Shown here in pieces: positions 48,691 through 61,130 of a stretch of 64,000 bases of DNA. The notes beneath the pieces were generated by a model. The model was not told where the DNA came from and did no database searches. It saw only the letters and a list, made by a program, of their open reading frames with translations. This DNA comes from Heligmosomoides polygyrus polygyrus (lineage: Eukaryota > Nematoda > Chromadorea > Rhabditida > Heligmosomidae). Both the position numbers and the translations under genes were made by a program. Numbering within the stretch: the first letter of the stretch is position 1; each line of letters begins with the position of its first letter. The stretch covers positions 25,923,706-25,987,705 of the forward strand of contig OX377204.1 of assembly GCA_947396885.1 (NCBI GenBank), given 5' to 3'.

Positions 48691-49943
48691 CACGGTGTCT
48701 CAGAAAAATGTATACACTGTTTAAAAAGTGACAACTTTGTTCACAGTAAAGGTACTGAAGAAGTTGAGGACTCATACAAAAGGTTAAAAAAATAGAGTTT
48801 TCTGACGTATGAGCGGCATGGAATGCGCTATGTACTCGTCTGAAATTTAGCATTTTGCGCTCGACTCATTGTGTTTCGCTTGAATACTTGTTATAATTTC
48901 TTCACAAGGTCGCTGCTTCAACTGCTTTGTGCTTCTTTTAAAGTGTATAACATAAAAAGACACTACGGCTTTAACAAATGTAGAGTATACCCTAAAAATG
49001 CAGGCACTATTTGAAAGGCTCTAATATTGCTACCTGTGAAGCTTTTGAAGATGTTTGAGGCCCATAAAAAACATAGGATAACGGAGAATTCTGTCGCGTA
49101 TAAATAGTCAAAATTGCGCCATGACCCCATCTGCAACCTTGTATTTCAGACTCGACTGATTGTGCATGGGCTGAATGCTTGTTAGATTCTTGTTACTACT
49201 TAACCAGATTAGCCTGTGCTGCGCTTCTCTTACGTTTTAGAACTTGACAATCACGTGAAAGACACCTGACATGCTAACTTATTAATTGCAAAATTTAAAT
49301 GTGAGGAGGAGCTCATTTTACAAGACGGATTCTGTGGACTGATGAAGCAACACTCAAGCTGAATAGAGGAGTTAACGGCATAATAACAGCTACTGTGTGA
49401 CGGAAAACGTTAAAAGAAGCACAGGACAGGTTAATGTGGCCAATAGTAATGAGATTGAAACAGGCATTCAGCCCATACACAATCAGTCGAGCCTGAAATG
49501 CAAGGTTTCAGGCGAGCGCATGGCGCAATCTTGACTATTAACTCGTCACAGAAATCTGGTTACTCTGTGCTTCCATGTTAGTCTCAAACATCTTCCAAAG
49601 CTTCACTTGCAGCAATGTTATAACGCTTCAAATGCTACCTGCAAATGCTACCTTATTAGGGTACCTTGCATTTTCCGCAAGCCATAATGTGTATCTAAGT
49701 TTTAAACCTTAAAAGAAGCACAGAGCAATCAAAACAGCTACCTTGTCAAGAAATTATAACAAATATTCAAGCGATACACAATCAATCGAGTGTAAAATGC
49801 AGTTTCAGACGAGTGCATGGCGCTCATATGTCAGAAGATTTCTATTTTCTTAAGGTTTCGTATAAGCTCCTAACTTCTTTAGTACCTTTACTGTGATCAA
49901 AGTTGTCACCTCTCAAACAGTGTATAATTTTTGAGACACCCAG
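48691..49943. mobile_element. 1.25-kb foldback element with a nested inner palindrome
   Basis: Outer arms of about 250 bp: 48691 to about 48950 starts CACGGTGTCTCAG and reads TGTATACACTGTTT; the right arm, about 49690-49943, reads AAACAGTGTATAATTTTTGA and ends GACACCCAG. Inner arms, about 48998-49260 and 49390-49640, form a second inverted pair (GAAGCTTTTGAAGATGTTTG against the complement of CAAACATCTTCCAAAGCTTC). The inner pair resembles the outer family in layout (ACTGATTGTGCATGGGCTGAATGC against CTCATTGTGTTTCGCTTGAA, first part shortened). No protein is encoded. Confidence 0.82.
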
Positions 49944-50474
49944 AGTTTAAGCGAAATTTCAGTAAAACCTCCTTAAATCTAATCTGATTCAACATTCAAG
50001 GAACTTGTTTGGTGTTTGGCCTGATTACGAAAGAAATCTATTTGAACTGAAAATGGGGCACATGAAAAGGAGCACTGTTCAATAGATCCCATGCTGATGT
50101 CAGTGGGCGGCCATCGCATTATCGCGGCTGAGTGCTTATAGGTCAACACGAAGGCATTATGGATATAGCGTTGTACAGCCGCGAGAAACTCTCCATCAAT
50201 CTGCTTGGAAGGAACTATGAACGAATAAGCTCTTCAAGGAGGTTACGAGTAGTTGTAAACAATCACGCCTCCTTTACTGTTCATCCGATATATGAAAGTC
50301 GAATGAAAAAAAATCGACAAATTTCAAAGAATCATGCTCGAGCAGTTCTAAAATTTCTCTCGTCGCTAAACAACGCAATAATTCCGCATCAAAGCCTTCG
50401 ATTACTCGATAATTTGAAAGTATTCATAAATGGATTCCAATCCGTCCGTTTGGGGATAAGATATAAAAGACCCC

Positions 50475-50872
50475 TATTTGGGATACGCCACGCGTTGTAT
50501 TTTGTACAGGCAACTTCAACGCTTAATTGGCCTACGCAAAGAACCGCAATGGCCACCGATGGATTACTCTGGCACAAACAGCTTCAGGAAAAGCGGCGAG
50601 GATATGTTCCAACTAGCACAAAGTACTACTACGACACATGAAGTTGGTTTGACTATTTTGCTTTATCTCACTCTAGCAAGCGTGGTAACGTCGCCGGAAC
50701 GAGCTGTATCATGCTACCAAACCGGGACTCTTGGTTTGGTCCAGCCCATGCAAACCAAGTCTTCCATCCCTCCGAGGTTCAATCAGGATGCCTTCACAAT
50801 ATCCCGTAGCAGCAGAATGCAGGGTGCATCACGAAGAAATTGATGAGGCTGTCCTTTATCCTTTATGTCGCC
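50475..50872. mobile_element. two SINE fragments in opposite orientation
   Basis: 50475 to about 50566 is a minus-oriented fragment (GGGATACGCCACGCGTTG, AATGGCCACCGATGG). About 50704-50868 is plus-oriented with an internal deletion (GACTCTTGGTTTGGTCC, then CTTCCATCCCTCCGAGG) and ends with the family tail GTCCTTTATCCTTTATG. About 140 bp of unassigned DNA separates them. Confidence 0.6.
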
Positions 50873-52224
50873 TGCACTCACACAACGGTTGCTCCTGTGA
50901 CACAATTTTTTTGCAGCAACAGCTCTCTGGCAGCTGCTTATCCATCGACCAGGGGTAATGTCGTTTGTCAGCAACGCTAATAGGAGCACCGGAAGCGGAG
51001 TCGAGACACGACGGAATTTTTTCTGCTTGACAAACAACCCAGTCCACCTAGTAGGAGATCACCCTTTCAGAGCTCTTTTGCCTCTACCAACTGCAAAGTT
51101 TCAAATTTTAAACGCTCTGTTAATATAGGGACCTTTTCCAGACCACACACGACTTCGGAACAGGGCGAAGCACGCCTCGCCCAGAGCTTTGACGCGTAGC
51201 GTCATGCTGGGTATACTGACGAGTTGTCCATCATCGGGTAACGCTTGAGCACTTCGGCTTACGTAAGCGACGCCCATGACATGAGTGAGCTGAGTCGCGC
51301 CTCGGCGACATGGGAAATCGCAGGAAGCGATGAGAAGAATGATGGAGCCCTTCAGATTTGGCTGCTGTTCGTCATCAAGGATGAGTGTAGCGCTTCCATG
51401 CCAGTTGAACTCTTTCAGGGTCAAACAATCGGGAATTTATTCAGGATAGACTGCTGAACATCGCCCTAGTTCCCGCTCCCGAGTAAGTCGCCAGCAGCCC
51501 TCAGCCCTTCCTGTTCAGTTGACTCAATGAAAGGCGTTTCTCTATTTACTCACCTCGTCACTTAAGAGGATACAAACAATATTCACTTTAAGAGCCCACA
51601 GTAGCATGAGTAGCACCGAACCGAAAGCATACTACTGCCCAGTCAAAGAACTCGTTGAAAGCACACTGTTCAATGACGTCTAGAGCGCCGTCAAAGACAA
51701 CAAGATCGTTAAGCATCTGCAGCGTAATCGCATAGGGAATTGCCGCCCCAAAGCAAAGATGAACTCTCCTTGGAACTACTCCTGCCGCTAAAAGTCGTTT
51801 ACTGACCGTAGAAGTGCTTCGAAGGCAACCGTTGCCACCTCTTCTGAAACCTTTTCTTGGACTTTTGTTAAAAACCTCTTGGTTCAGCTAACAGCTGTTT
51901 TGGGGCGAAAGAAAAAGAGATATCACCACTGCTCATTTAAGCCTGCACTAAACTGATTTTACTGAGAGCTCCACTTCTGTGGCCCTCCAACAATCCGAAG
52001 GATTAGTACGGTTAAGAGTAAGACAGCTCAGGGATTAGCGGCCGTCTTGAACATCAAGCCGACGAATCTCTTTACAAGAATCTACATCCTCCGAATGTAC
52101 CTGTGCTTGCCACAGAAAGCACCTCTAACCCGTTAATTAGCCCAGGTGAAGCATTCAGGCTCAAAAAAACTACCTCCCTCTTCAAAGTCTATTATTTCAG
52201 TTTTGTTAAAGATCGAAATCTACT
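50873..52224. other. 1.35 kb, one coding-like minus-strand frame, not recognised
   Basis: Minus frame 51101-51424 (107 codons) has even amino-acid composition and contains GATQLTHVMGVAYVSRSAQA and MTLRVKALGEACFALFRSRV. Possible exon of an unknown gene or retroelement remnant; no neighbouring exon could be attached. Confidence 0.25.
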
Positions 52225-52530
52225 ATGAGTCTCACAAGGGGCGAATCTGTGAACTTATCCACACTATTCTCAACAAGACCTATACGGTCATGCAGGGCAT
52301 CTATCAAAGAACACGAGGACGGAGTTCGTTTTCGCCGCGAGCCACAGGGTAGCCAAAAAATTGCAAAAATTTACCGCCTTGTAACACTTGGACAAAATGT
52401 CGAGAGTACGTATCCTCTAAATGCAGCTAGTGCTGGTTATTTTGCCGCGCTCACTTTAAACCGAATTCGTCTAGGGCTTTCAATTTTAACGCAAATATGG
52501 ACCAGAATTTCTTCAGATCACGGGTGAATT
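52225..52530. repeat. diverged relative of the 28.1-kb foldback element
   Basis: Shares AGCTAGTGCTGGT, CAATTTTAACGCAAATATGGA-type and CGCGCTCAC blocks with the complement of 28.31-28.43 kb. Only one arm and the spacer are clear. Confidence 0.55.
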
Positions 52531-52966
52531 CGGTGGCCTCGTACCTGTCGAGCACGCTGGGTGGAAACTGGCTTAATAGAAACAATTTTTACCATTTTAT
52601 GGGCCGGACTGACAACTGGTTGGAATCTCACCTAGGAAATTGATAGCAATCCGCCTATATCCACCAGTTCAATGACTCTCACTAGTTTTTGTTGAGCCAG
52701 CCACCATCAATTTCACGTGGCTCTCCCTTCAAATGAAGATCTTGAACAAAAACCGGTGACGTTAACCGACAATGGAAGGTCGATCAATATTGTCCACATG
52801 TTGTAGTACGTAAAGACACCATCATATGCGCCTCACTCAATCCCACCTCAACCGGTCAACCTTTCATAAAAATTGATAACAGTGACCAACAGCAAATTTC
52901 CTGTCGGTATTTTTCACTTGCTGTGAAGTTCCACCACTAGCAATTCGTGTGACTCTATGACTCCTA

Positions 52967-53083
52967 CGTTGTTACAGGATGTTTTGTTGCGATCAAAACT
53001 CTTGCGCCAGGCGGGACTCGAACCCACATCTTTGGCTTTCCGGGCGGGTTCGCCTTACACCACCGGCGCTATTTGGCCGCATG
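52967..53083 (-). mobile_element. short tRNA-headed retroposon (second SINE type)
   Basis: 117-bp body flanked by a perfect 13-bp duplication TCTATGACTCCTA (52954-52966 and 53084-53096). On the minus strand it has TAGCGCCGGTGG (A-box-like) and, about 47 bases on, GGTTCGAGTCCC (B box). The 66 bases at 53004-53069 fold like a tRNA at the ends: 7-bp GCGCCGG/CTGGCGC acceptor-type stem and a 5-bp GTGGG/CCCGC T stem around TTCGAGT. No proper anticodon arm is seen, so it is a retroposed tRNA relative and not a working tRNA. Confidence 0.72.
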
Positions 53084-54317
53084 TCTATGACTCCTATTTC
53101 GGACGGTCAACGCTACAAAAATCAATAAACTTAATCAATAATGCCTGGATCATGCTAACATTTTCGCTCGAGTTCCACCTCAGGCGGCCATTCTTGGGCA
53201 AAAATCGATAAACCAGTCAAGATGCAAAGCTATTCCTCTAGCCGTTGAGCAGGTGATGAAAGGAGGAACACAAGAACATCCGGGCGGATTCGATCTCCCC
53301 AACATCGTGAGAGTTCTTAGACGATCAATGTCATGGAAGCCGTGAGGAAGCGAGTGCAATGGAAGAGCTATCTCGTTAGGGTAACGACTGTTGATGAACA
53401 ACCACGGTATCACAGTGCCCAGCCATGAAAACGCATTCGATCGCTGACCAAGAACGAAACCGTAAGCATGAGATGCTGGAACACTCAAACACGCCTCGAC
53501 AGACATGCCCTAGATTAGAGCACCGGCGAGCCCCTCCATCGCCTTAACAGTCCACTAAATCGGCTCAGTTCTAGCGCACCGCATTCAATAAGACTAAATG
53601 ACCATAAATCGCGAACATGAAGGCTTCAGCTGCTCAGAAAGCCGATAATATGGACTGCGGAAAAGCCTCATTCCATTCGCACCATCATGCATTCCCCTCC
53701 TTTCCCCTTTTCCTTAAAGCACCTTTTTTGCCTTATTTTACTTCATTTATGGGAAAGGAAGGCAAAAATCCCCCTCACCTAAATATCCCAGCGAATTGAA
53801 CGAGAGAGAAAGGTTAAGTGGGCACATCGTGATCAAACACTAGATGTGACGCGAGTCAGCAGCGAACCTCAAGAGGGCTGGGAGGAATTAGCTCGATTAT
53901 CTCGATTACACAGATTATGGTCGGTAGGTGGCCGACTTACGCTCCTGGTTTTGAATGTTTTTGCACAGCTTTCCACTTGATCCTGTTTAGTTTTTGTACT
54001 TGCCGCAAATTAAAGGTCCCCATCCAAATTGCGTTGTAAATTTTATCTTGCAATTTTATTTGGGGCTGACGTCCATTCAACAGCGTTACACAAATATTGC
54101 GTACTGGTTTACAACGGGAGAACCACCGGAGTGATGTAGGTACACCCTTCATAGAAATCACATAAATGGAAGGCTCTTTTGGTTTTGTTGTGCTCAAATG
54201 ATTTTGTATCACTTTCTGGTTCAGCAAATGTGCAGTCTCCTATGTGGGATCGGGATTACCACGAGCTGATGGTTATGACTGAAGTAGCTGCTTCTGATTT
54301 CACTATTCTAGAATAAC

Positions 54318-55719
54318 CAGGGGTGTGCGTAATTACGATTTACGACTATTTTTGCCAAATTTTTTTACGATTTACATTTTGGGTCGTAAATCTAAATTTT
54401 CGTAAATGTGCTCTTTGACCACAACCAACTGGCGTTCAAATTTATGTGGTGACCCGGGTTATAAATATGTGCCCAACCTAATGCTGTCCTCATACAGCTC
54501 TTTCTCGCTTAGAGTGACAGTTGTCTTTGATGATCTGTGTTACTGTGGCAGAAGACACCGTTCTGTGCACATGCTTCCCGAATTCGACCGATTTCTTCGT
54601 CTAACCAATTTTTCCATTCGTGGGCTGCCGTTTGGAATCGGAGCAATTCAAGAGGAGAAACAAGTGCAGTACATTATTTGTAATGTCTAAGAGGCTGAGC
54701 ACCGGACCAGCGCTAGCAAGGCACATCGCATTCCTACTGTCAAAGGTCGTTCCGTTCCAGCCCACATAAAGACATTGAGGCACTTTCTTAGAGAAAGAGA
54801 GACGAGTATTCTAGATCCACGTCCCTGGTAATGAGGTCTAGTCAATTGGTTTATGACCGATTCAAGCTAGCACTACGTGATTGGAAGCGGAGTCTAGAAA
54901 GTTGCTACACTCATATGGAGATCATGCGCCACTGATGCTTCCACCGGCTTACATGGCTCTTCGTAGGGCCGAGCAAATTCATATAAAAAGTGGGGTAAAA
55001 CCGAGCGCGTAGCATATCAAGAAAGGGTCGAACTGGTTTTGACAGTTTTGATCTCCATTTTCGGTAGTGTTATTGAGTTTATCGTATTCGCCCCATCGGG
55101 TCCGCTTAAAATCTGCAGGTTCTCGGAGAGCAAACGTTCTTTACAGAACTGGCGAAGGCCCGAGCAAGTGCAGAGAATTACTAAGTAGCAGAACAATATT
55201 TTAAAGTTTTCGAAATCGAACAAACGCAGACGAACTTGCGTAGGAAATCGGCACTCTAGGTAGGTTTAGGTTACCGCGATATTGATATAGTCGATCGATG
55301 GATCAGAGCTTGTGAGCACGTTTAAAGTTAAAAAAAAACACTGCAATCTCTACAATTAGCAGAACTTCTGAATTCGAATATCGCACTGTGATTATTGCTT
55401 AATGCTTGGAAGCATAGGCTAAAGTAAAGTTCTTGAATCTTCAGTTTTTCCGACTTTCTCGAAACGTGTAAAGATTAGTTTTAAAGATGTTTCACTAGCG
55501 AGACGTGGAGAAGGGAAATAGTTTGGTAAGAAAACTGCTCAGCTTAGCTGAAAATCAGACGGCAAATAAATGTTTAATCACGTCTGATTAACATTAGCAG
55601 AAAAATGCTTTGGAAATTTAGTTGTGCTGCGCTACAGGTCAGATGACTCTTACGATTTACGACGGTTTTTTCGTACTTACGATTTACGAAATTTCAAATT
55701 TCATTTACGCACACTCCTG
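54318..55719. mobile_element. 1.4-kb non-autonomous hAT-like element
   Basis: Ends CAGGGGTGTGCGTAA (54318) and, inverted at the right, CAGGAGTGTGCGTAA (to 55719). The 8 bp outside are AGAATAAC (54310-54317) and ATAATAAC (55720-55727), one difference. CAGGGGTGTGC-type ends with 8-bp duplications are the hallmark of the hAT superfamily. TACGATTTACGAC is repeated near both ends, like hAT subterminal transposase-binding motifs. No transposase frame is present. Confidence 0.85.
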
Positions 55720-55833
55720 ATAATAACAACTACTTCGCTCAGAACAGCCATAATTTTTTTTTGGGAAATCGAATTTCTGCAAATGATGTACTGATGGGGT
55801 TCATCGTGAAGCAATCAGAGGAGGAACCAGCTC

Positions 55834-56046
55834 TTACGTGCACCACGAGTCGGGTTTGTTTGTTAGGGTCTCGTCCCGTCCAACCCGTTTGCTATCCGCC
55901 CGGGGTCGGTAAATGGATTTCAAACTTGTCTGGGAAGGATGTTTGACTGATTTGTCCAACTACCAGCCATTGCCAAGTCATTAAATAAGAAAAGTATGCA
56001 TTGGCGTTATCTCCACGATATTCTGCAGAGGTGGAGTGCATGGTGT
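55834..56046 (+). mobile_element. tRNA-derived SINE copy, degraded
   Basis: Recognisable pieces in order are CTATCCGCCCGGGGTCGG, AAACTTGTCTGGGAAGGATG, CAGCCATTGCCAAGTCATT and CTCCACGATATTCTGCAGAG. It starts about 110 bp right of the hAT-like element at 54.3 kb. Confidence 0.6.
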
Positions 56047-56269
56047 AAACAGATATTGAACGTCCCTGTCGTACTGATGACCAACAACAGGCTCAAAAAT
56101 GACAAACTGAAGCGGTAAATAAGCCCCAATGAAAACGACTTGGGCGACGGTTCACATAACAAAATTTTAACCGAAGAAACGAATGCTGTTGGTTCGAGTT
56201 CCGTCCAATAATAAAGCGTTGATCACGACTCGGATATGAATTCTTCAACAAATAACTTGACGCTTTGCA

Positions 56270-56519
56270 TTATTTAGCAGCAGGCAGATTACAGCAACAG
56301 GATATTGCAGGAGCAACCTGGCTTCGACATCACGGATACGTTGAAAAACGACGACGCCGGCGACACTGAAGTCGAGCAGTTGGGCGATTCGATGCCCAAC
56401 GAAGCAAGAGAACGAAAACATGCCCTCTTTTCCCAAAGGGGATACAAATCGCCACGAAGACGCCGGCGCTCCGAAGCAGGGAACAACATCATTGAACGGC
56501 ATCCGATGGCGGGCTCATA
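56270..56519 (+). CDS. hypothetical open frame, acidic then basic
   Basis: About 80 codons ending in TAA at 56519: QEQPGFDITDTLKNDDAGDT followed by a basic stretch KSPRRRRRSEAGNN. The composition resembles real protein more than chance translation, but there is no recognisable domain, and a SINE begins just downstream. Confidence 0.2.
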
Positions 56520-56539
56520 AAGGATGCAAGGTTAAAGGT

Positions 56540-56810
56540 CTCTGTACAACAATCTTCTTGCGCGAAGCGCTACTCATTCTACTTCTACGGGATATCGTGG
56601 ATATAATTTCAATGCGTATTTGATCTACATAAAGAACTGTGGTGACCAGGCGATGGGCAAATCAGTGTTTCTTCTTCGCAGACGAGTCTGCGACCAATTC
56701 ACTGATCCAGGGTGAAAGAAAGGCTTGTCCCGGAAGGCAATCCTTACCAGGAACCCAAAATTGGGCGTATGTGACAGCTGACACTTCCACCGACTGCGCT
56801 TCAGCGCGCC
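56540..56810 (-). mobile_element. tRNA-derived SINE copy
   Basis: Minus-oriented. Plus-strand text TACTTCTACGGG-like body, AATGCGTATTTGATC, GCAGACGAGTCTGCGACC and, at the head end, CCGACTGCGCTTCAGCGCGC (A-box region). B-box region altered to AGGAACCCAAAATTGGG. Confidence 0.65.
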
Positions 56811-59582
56811 TAGTGAAGCAAATGAAGAAGGAAAATTTACACCAGCACAAGAAAGTTAAAGCATAAGGAAGACGAAAAGTCATCTGGAAAGAAAGTTCCG
56901 GGGTTGATCCAAAGATTGGCGAAGGGTGCTTGTTTGGTGAGGATGGTAAAATGGCACTGCAAAGTCGCGACAACTGTCACATCAATGTAGAAGTGCGGGA
57001 TCGAGAATCACTTGGCGCAAGAATTTCGATCCTTACAACCACCTTCAGAGCATTTACATCTTGTAATGGACACATTTTCCATTAGACCTCACATCATGGA
57101 TATGAGAATAGTTGACTACAGCACAGGAGACGACAGTGAGAAAGAATCCAGTCCAGCACTAGCCTATGTCGTGTCTCACAGCACACCAGCAAAAGCCGAA
57201 CGCATAAGAGTGAGGAACTCCGCCCACCACTCTGCTCAACGAACCTCCAACAAGCCCTCTCTCGGACTTGTAGAAAACACCGTGGGGAGAACATCCTCAA
57301 AGACCACTGCCACAAGGACATCTTAAAGTTGCTTACTCGAAGCGCGTGAGAAATACAGAACCTACAGGAAACACATTTCTCACTGACAGAAAAACTAAGC
57401 CTCACAATTCCTTCTCCATTGAATACTCACCTAAATTGAATGTTACACAGCATTACAGTGAGATTAAGAGGACTCCACGTAATGATTTTTCTGCTAAGCT
57501 CGGAATATGTTCAAATGGGACTTTTCTGACCAGGGAGTCTTTGGTGTATATCTGAACGGCGAAAATGAATACCGCTGCAAGAACTTTCAAACACCAGAAA
57601 TGTGCGAAAATTTTTGCAAAGTCTTTGAACCTGCTGAATCAAGGCCTGAAAAGTTTGCTACGGAGTCGCACAGCCGCACAAGGTACTTCCCATTAGCAAG
57701 AGTCATCGGTATAAGGAGCCAACATGATTCCCCATGTGAACGAATAACTTCGGTTTCAAGGAGTAGAAAATTCATATCACAAAGGTTGCAAGCCGCGAGG
57801 GTAGACGGCAATGTGTGTGTTTAGGATCTTCAACTTTTTACGTGTTCTAAGCTCGTAAATCGATCGCGTAGGACTGATAGCGGCAGCTGGAGCGTCATTC
57901 GGAGCCAGTTCCGTCGTCCAGACCGAATCTACATCAAGCGAGGACTTCTTTCGAAAGGAAAAACAGCACTAAATCATCTACTACCAAAAAACTGAAAAGA
58001 ATGGAAGGGGGTGCACCAACAGTTCGCAGCGAAGTAAACGGTGGCGCAATTTTCTCTTGACGAACGTTGATCGCTATCTGTGGTCTAGGCAAAAACCGTG
58101 CATGTCCATCGAACAGTGAAGTCGATGATTTCTGACCTTTAATGCAATTATCTTCGTCGTTTCAGCATCCATCTTATGTGCGACACACGCACTTCCTACT
58201 CGAAATGAGGCGCACCGGTAAGTTCTCCTGACTGGTAGTGTAAGATGACTTGCACTACCTTGCCTCAGGGCTACTGCTCAAAGTTTTGCAAGCTAAAAAA
58301 ATGAAGATTGGGAATTCAGACTAGCTCGCCATCAAGGAAGGAATCCTCACAAAAACAGAATAATAAGTTCTGGGATCTACCCTAGTATAGAGAGGAGGAG
58401 TGGATTTGAAATGAACAATTTAATTTTAATAAATAGTAATATAATGATTATTTAAAGAATTTTACACATAGATCTACAACTAATTCTATTAATGGAGACT
58501 ACACTGGGTTAGCCTACAACAGCATCCTTCTATGCAATTTCCTACCGGGAACAGACCACCATGTTTGTTTTTTCGCTTTTTTAGCGGTGCTACCCTTCGA
58601 CTAGGATATTCGATCAGGATCCAACCAATTTCTGTTCAACTAGAAAGGCCTTTGGCTACGCCACAACTGATGATCGACAATCAGCTTCGCCGTCAGTTAA
58701 CTCCTCAGTAACAACAGATTATTGGCGGTAGGGGTGTCCGGTTGCAGCGCAATCCATAGCTCTCTGTTGTCATAAAAATTTGGAGCGTTTCAGTCAAAAA
58801 ACCTGCTTTTTGCCGAAAAATAAGGCAATCCGCTGCCGTTTTCTGAATCAGGTAAGGCGATAGCTCTGGATGACTGCTCACGAGTATGCTTGGAGAATGA
58901 AAATTGCCTGCCATAATTAAGATTCAAACTAGGCGTCACCACTAAGCAGAATCTGTGCAGTCTTTACGGTAAAACTCCGAGTGGCATTTATACCACGGAA
59001 TTTCTGCAGCAGAAGTAGCATTGTGAGAAGGCGGGCGAATACAACAATTAACCCAGAGGATTCAAAACAGCGGAAAATTTCGATTCTTTCCTTATAAGAT
59101 GAGATTCAACCCTTTACTGCAGCTGCCACGGTGTGATTTCATCAACATTCTAAGAGCACTCACTCTAGAGATAACGCTAGAAAGGACGACACAGTGATTA
59201 ACTAGAACACGGAGCAATCGTACTAGACCAAACATTTCCGTAAAGCATCTTTGCCTGTCAACAACATCCGAAATGAAATTCCATCGACATTCCTTAACGC
59301 CGCGTCATTTCCAGAATAACATCCGGTAATCCTACAAGCTCTTAGTCTAATCTGTGCAGCAGATCCATCAAATGACTCCTATATCAAGTATTTCCTTCGC
59401 ATAGATAATACTTCCGCACTTTTTGTTTAAATAATGGAACCTCAAGAACTCATCTGGAAAAAACTGCCATCACTAGAACAAATGACAAGGACAAGACCCA
59501 GGCGCAACGATAGAAAGGGTGACCTTGATAGCGCTTCATAACAGGAGATTTACTCACTATAAACTCTGAATCATCAATATAA
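56811..59582. other. 2.8 kb without a recognised gene
   Basis: Plus frames at 57012-57326 and 57507-57824 are about 105 codons each, with no recognised domain. A small dispersed repeat lies at 58538-58607. Otherwise nothing supportable. Confidence 0.4.
58538..58607. repeat. dispersed repeat shared with 30.52-30.60 kb
   Basis: CAATTTCCTACCGGGA, TGTTTGTTTTTTCGC, AGCGGTGCTACC and TTCGACTAGGAT, in the same order and strand as at 30518-30602. Confidence 0.6.
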
Positions 59583-59831
59583 GGCGCGTGGGAGTGCAAT
59601 CGGTGAAGGAGCCGGCTGTCGCTTACACCCTAATTAAGGCCCTTGGTTGTACTCCCACATAAAAAAACAAAGTTTTCGATCTCTGCGAGATCGGTGGGCT
59701 GCGACACACGTGTGGGAAGGATAAAACATTACTTCATCAACCGGCCACTGCAAGTCATTGCGTAGGGCAAATACGCATTCAAGTTGCCTCCATAACATTC
59801 CGTAGAAGCAGAATGCATTGTGGGTACGCCA
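59583..59831 (+). mobile_element. tRNA-derived SINE copy
   Basis: Head GGCGCGTGGGAGTGCAATCGG, followed by family body (ATCTCTGCGAGATCGGTGGG, GTGGGAAGGATAAAACATTA, AACCGGCCACTGCAAGTCAT) and AGAAGCAGAATGCATTGTGG near the 3' end. Confidence 0.68.
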
Positions 59832-60875
59832 ACAGGCCTCACCGCGCCCAGGGACAATTACGTAGGTCAGAAAAAAACTACGAAACGACGAATTAAGCGA
59901 AAACAAGTGGTGAAGGGTAAAAGTGGGCTCTAATTACTTATCTGGAGAGGCGTCATGAGAGAGCGTTTCCAGATAAATCGGATATTAAGTAGCTGAAGCA
60001 GACAGCAGAAGCAATCCAGCGTTTGAGTTTCTCATATGGGATGTGGTGCTTGATTAACCATACAGCTTGAAACTCGTAGCGAAACCAGGGCATGCACTGC
60101 CTGTTCGCATGAAACTGCTTGAAGGCATATGCACCATGAAGCAGTCGGTAATCGTTCGAGCCTCAGAGAAAGAGGTGGTGGGCAACACACCATCCAGTCT
60201 TCTTAAAATGTGATCGCTCCAGGAAATGCTTCTCTGCCGAACGGAAAAGCAACCAGTAACGGTCACGTGGCACCATAGTTAGTTAGGCAAAACAGTATAT
60301 GCTGTGCAGAGTGAACGTCGAGCTGGATGACATAGATCATAGATCATATAAAAACAGAGCAAATAGGGGAGTATGAGCAGCCACTAGAAAAACGCTCGCA
60401 TCAGCTGTTGAAAGCGATAGGAAATCGATGAAAGTAAAACGTTGAAACAGACGTACTTCAGCGATTACAGCCAATCGAGGATTGAACACTAACGTCAAAT
60501 ATCTTTTTTGCATAGTCTTCAGCTTGTTCAGCTTCACGCTGACATCGACAGAAAATCATCTCCACTCCATCGATGAATGCAGGGAGGTTACTATGAAAAC
60601 GGTGTGAGTAACGCGCTGGCTTACAGTCGGAGGTGCAAAATTCCATCTTTCCGAAGAAACAGGTGGGAAGTCAAGTATCGGCTGGTGCAAAAGTTTAGAA
60701 TAGAACAAGACATCCTTGTAACACAAAAGCTCCTGCAAGGTCACTAGCTTATAATTGATTGCCGCCTACGAAAAGTACCTCAAGAACAGTAGCAAATCAC
60801 ACACTAACCCATTAGATGAAACGGCTCAAGAACACATCTACTCAGAAAAACTTAATATCACATGTTTCCTTCCAT

Positions 60876-61130
60876 GGGCGTGCATAGTGCAGTCGCAGGA
60901 GTCACCAGGCCTTGCCTAAACCGAATCAATCCTGGTTCGCGTTCCGTCTGCGCCAACCAATCCTTTACCTCTTCCGGGATCGCTAAATTGGCAGCAGACC
61001 TATCTGTTAAATGTAAAAGAGACTTCTTCCTGGACGGACATCCTAAGCCATTGCACAGGCCAAGCACATACTAAATTGCCTCCACGACATCACGAAGAGG
61101 CTGTACCCATGGTGCACCCCATGTTGACTG
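60876..61130 (+). mobile_element. tRNA-derived SINE copy
   Basis: Head GGGCGTGCATAGTGCAGTCG, B-box-like GGTTCGCGTTCC, then TTTACCTCTTCCGGGATCG and GCCTCCACGACATCACGAAG. About 255 bp, moderately diverged, no clear target duplication. Confidence 0.68.

Noticed and set aside
53004..53069. Functional tRNA gene
   Set aside because: Acceptor and T stems are good but no proper anticodon arm can be formed, and the sequence sits inside a 13-bp target duplication with a tail, as a retroposon would.
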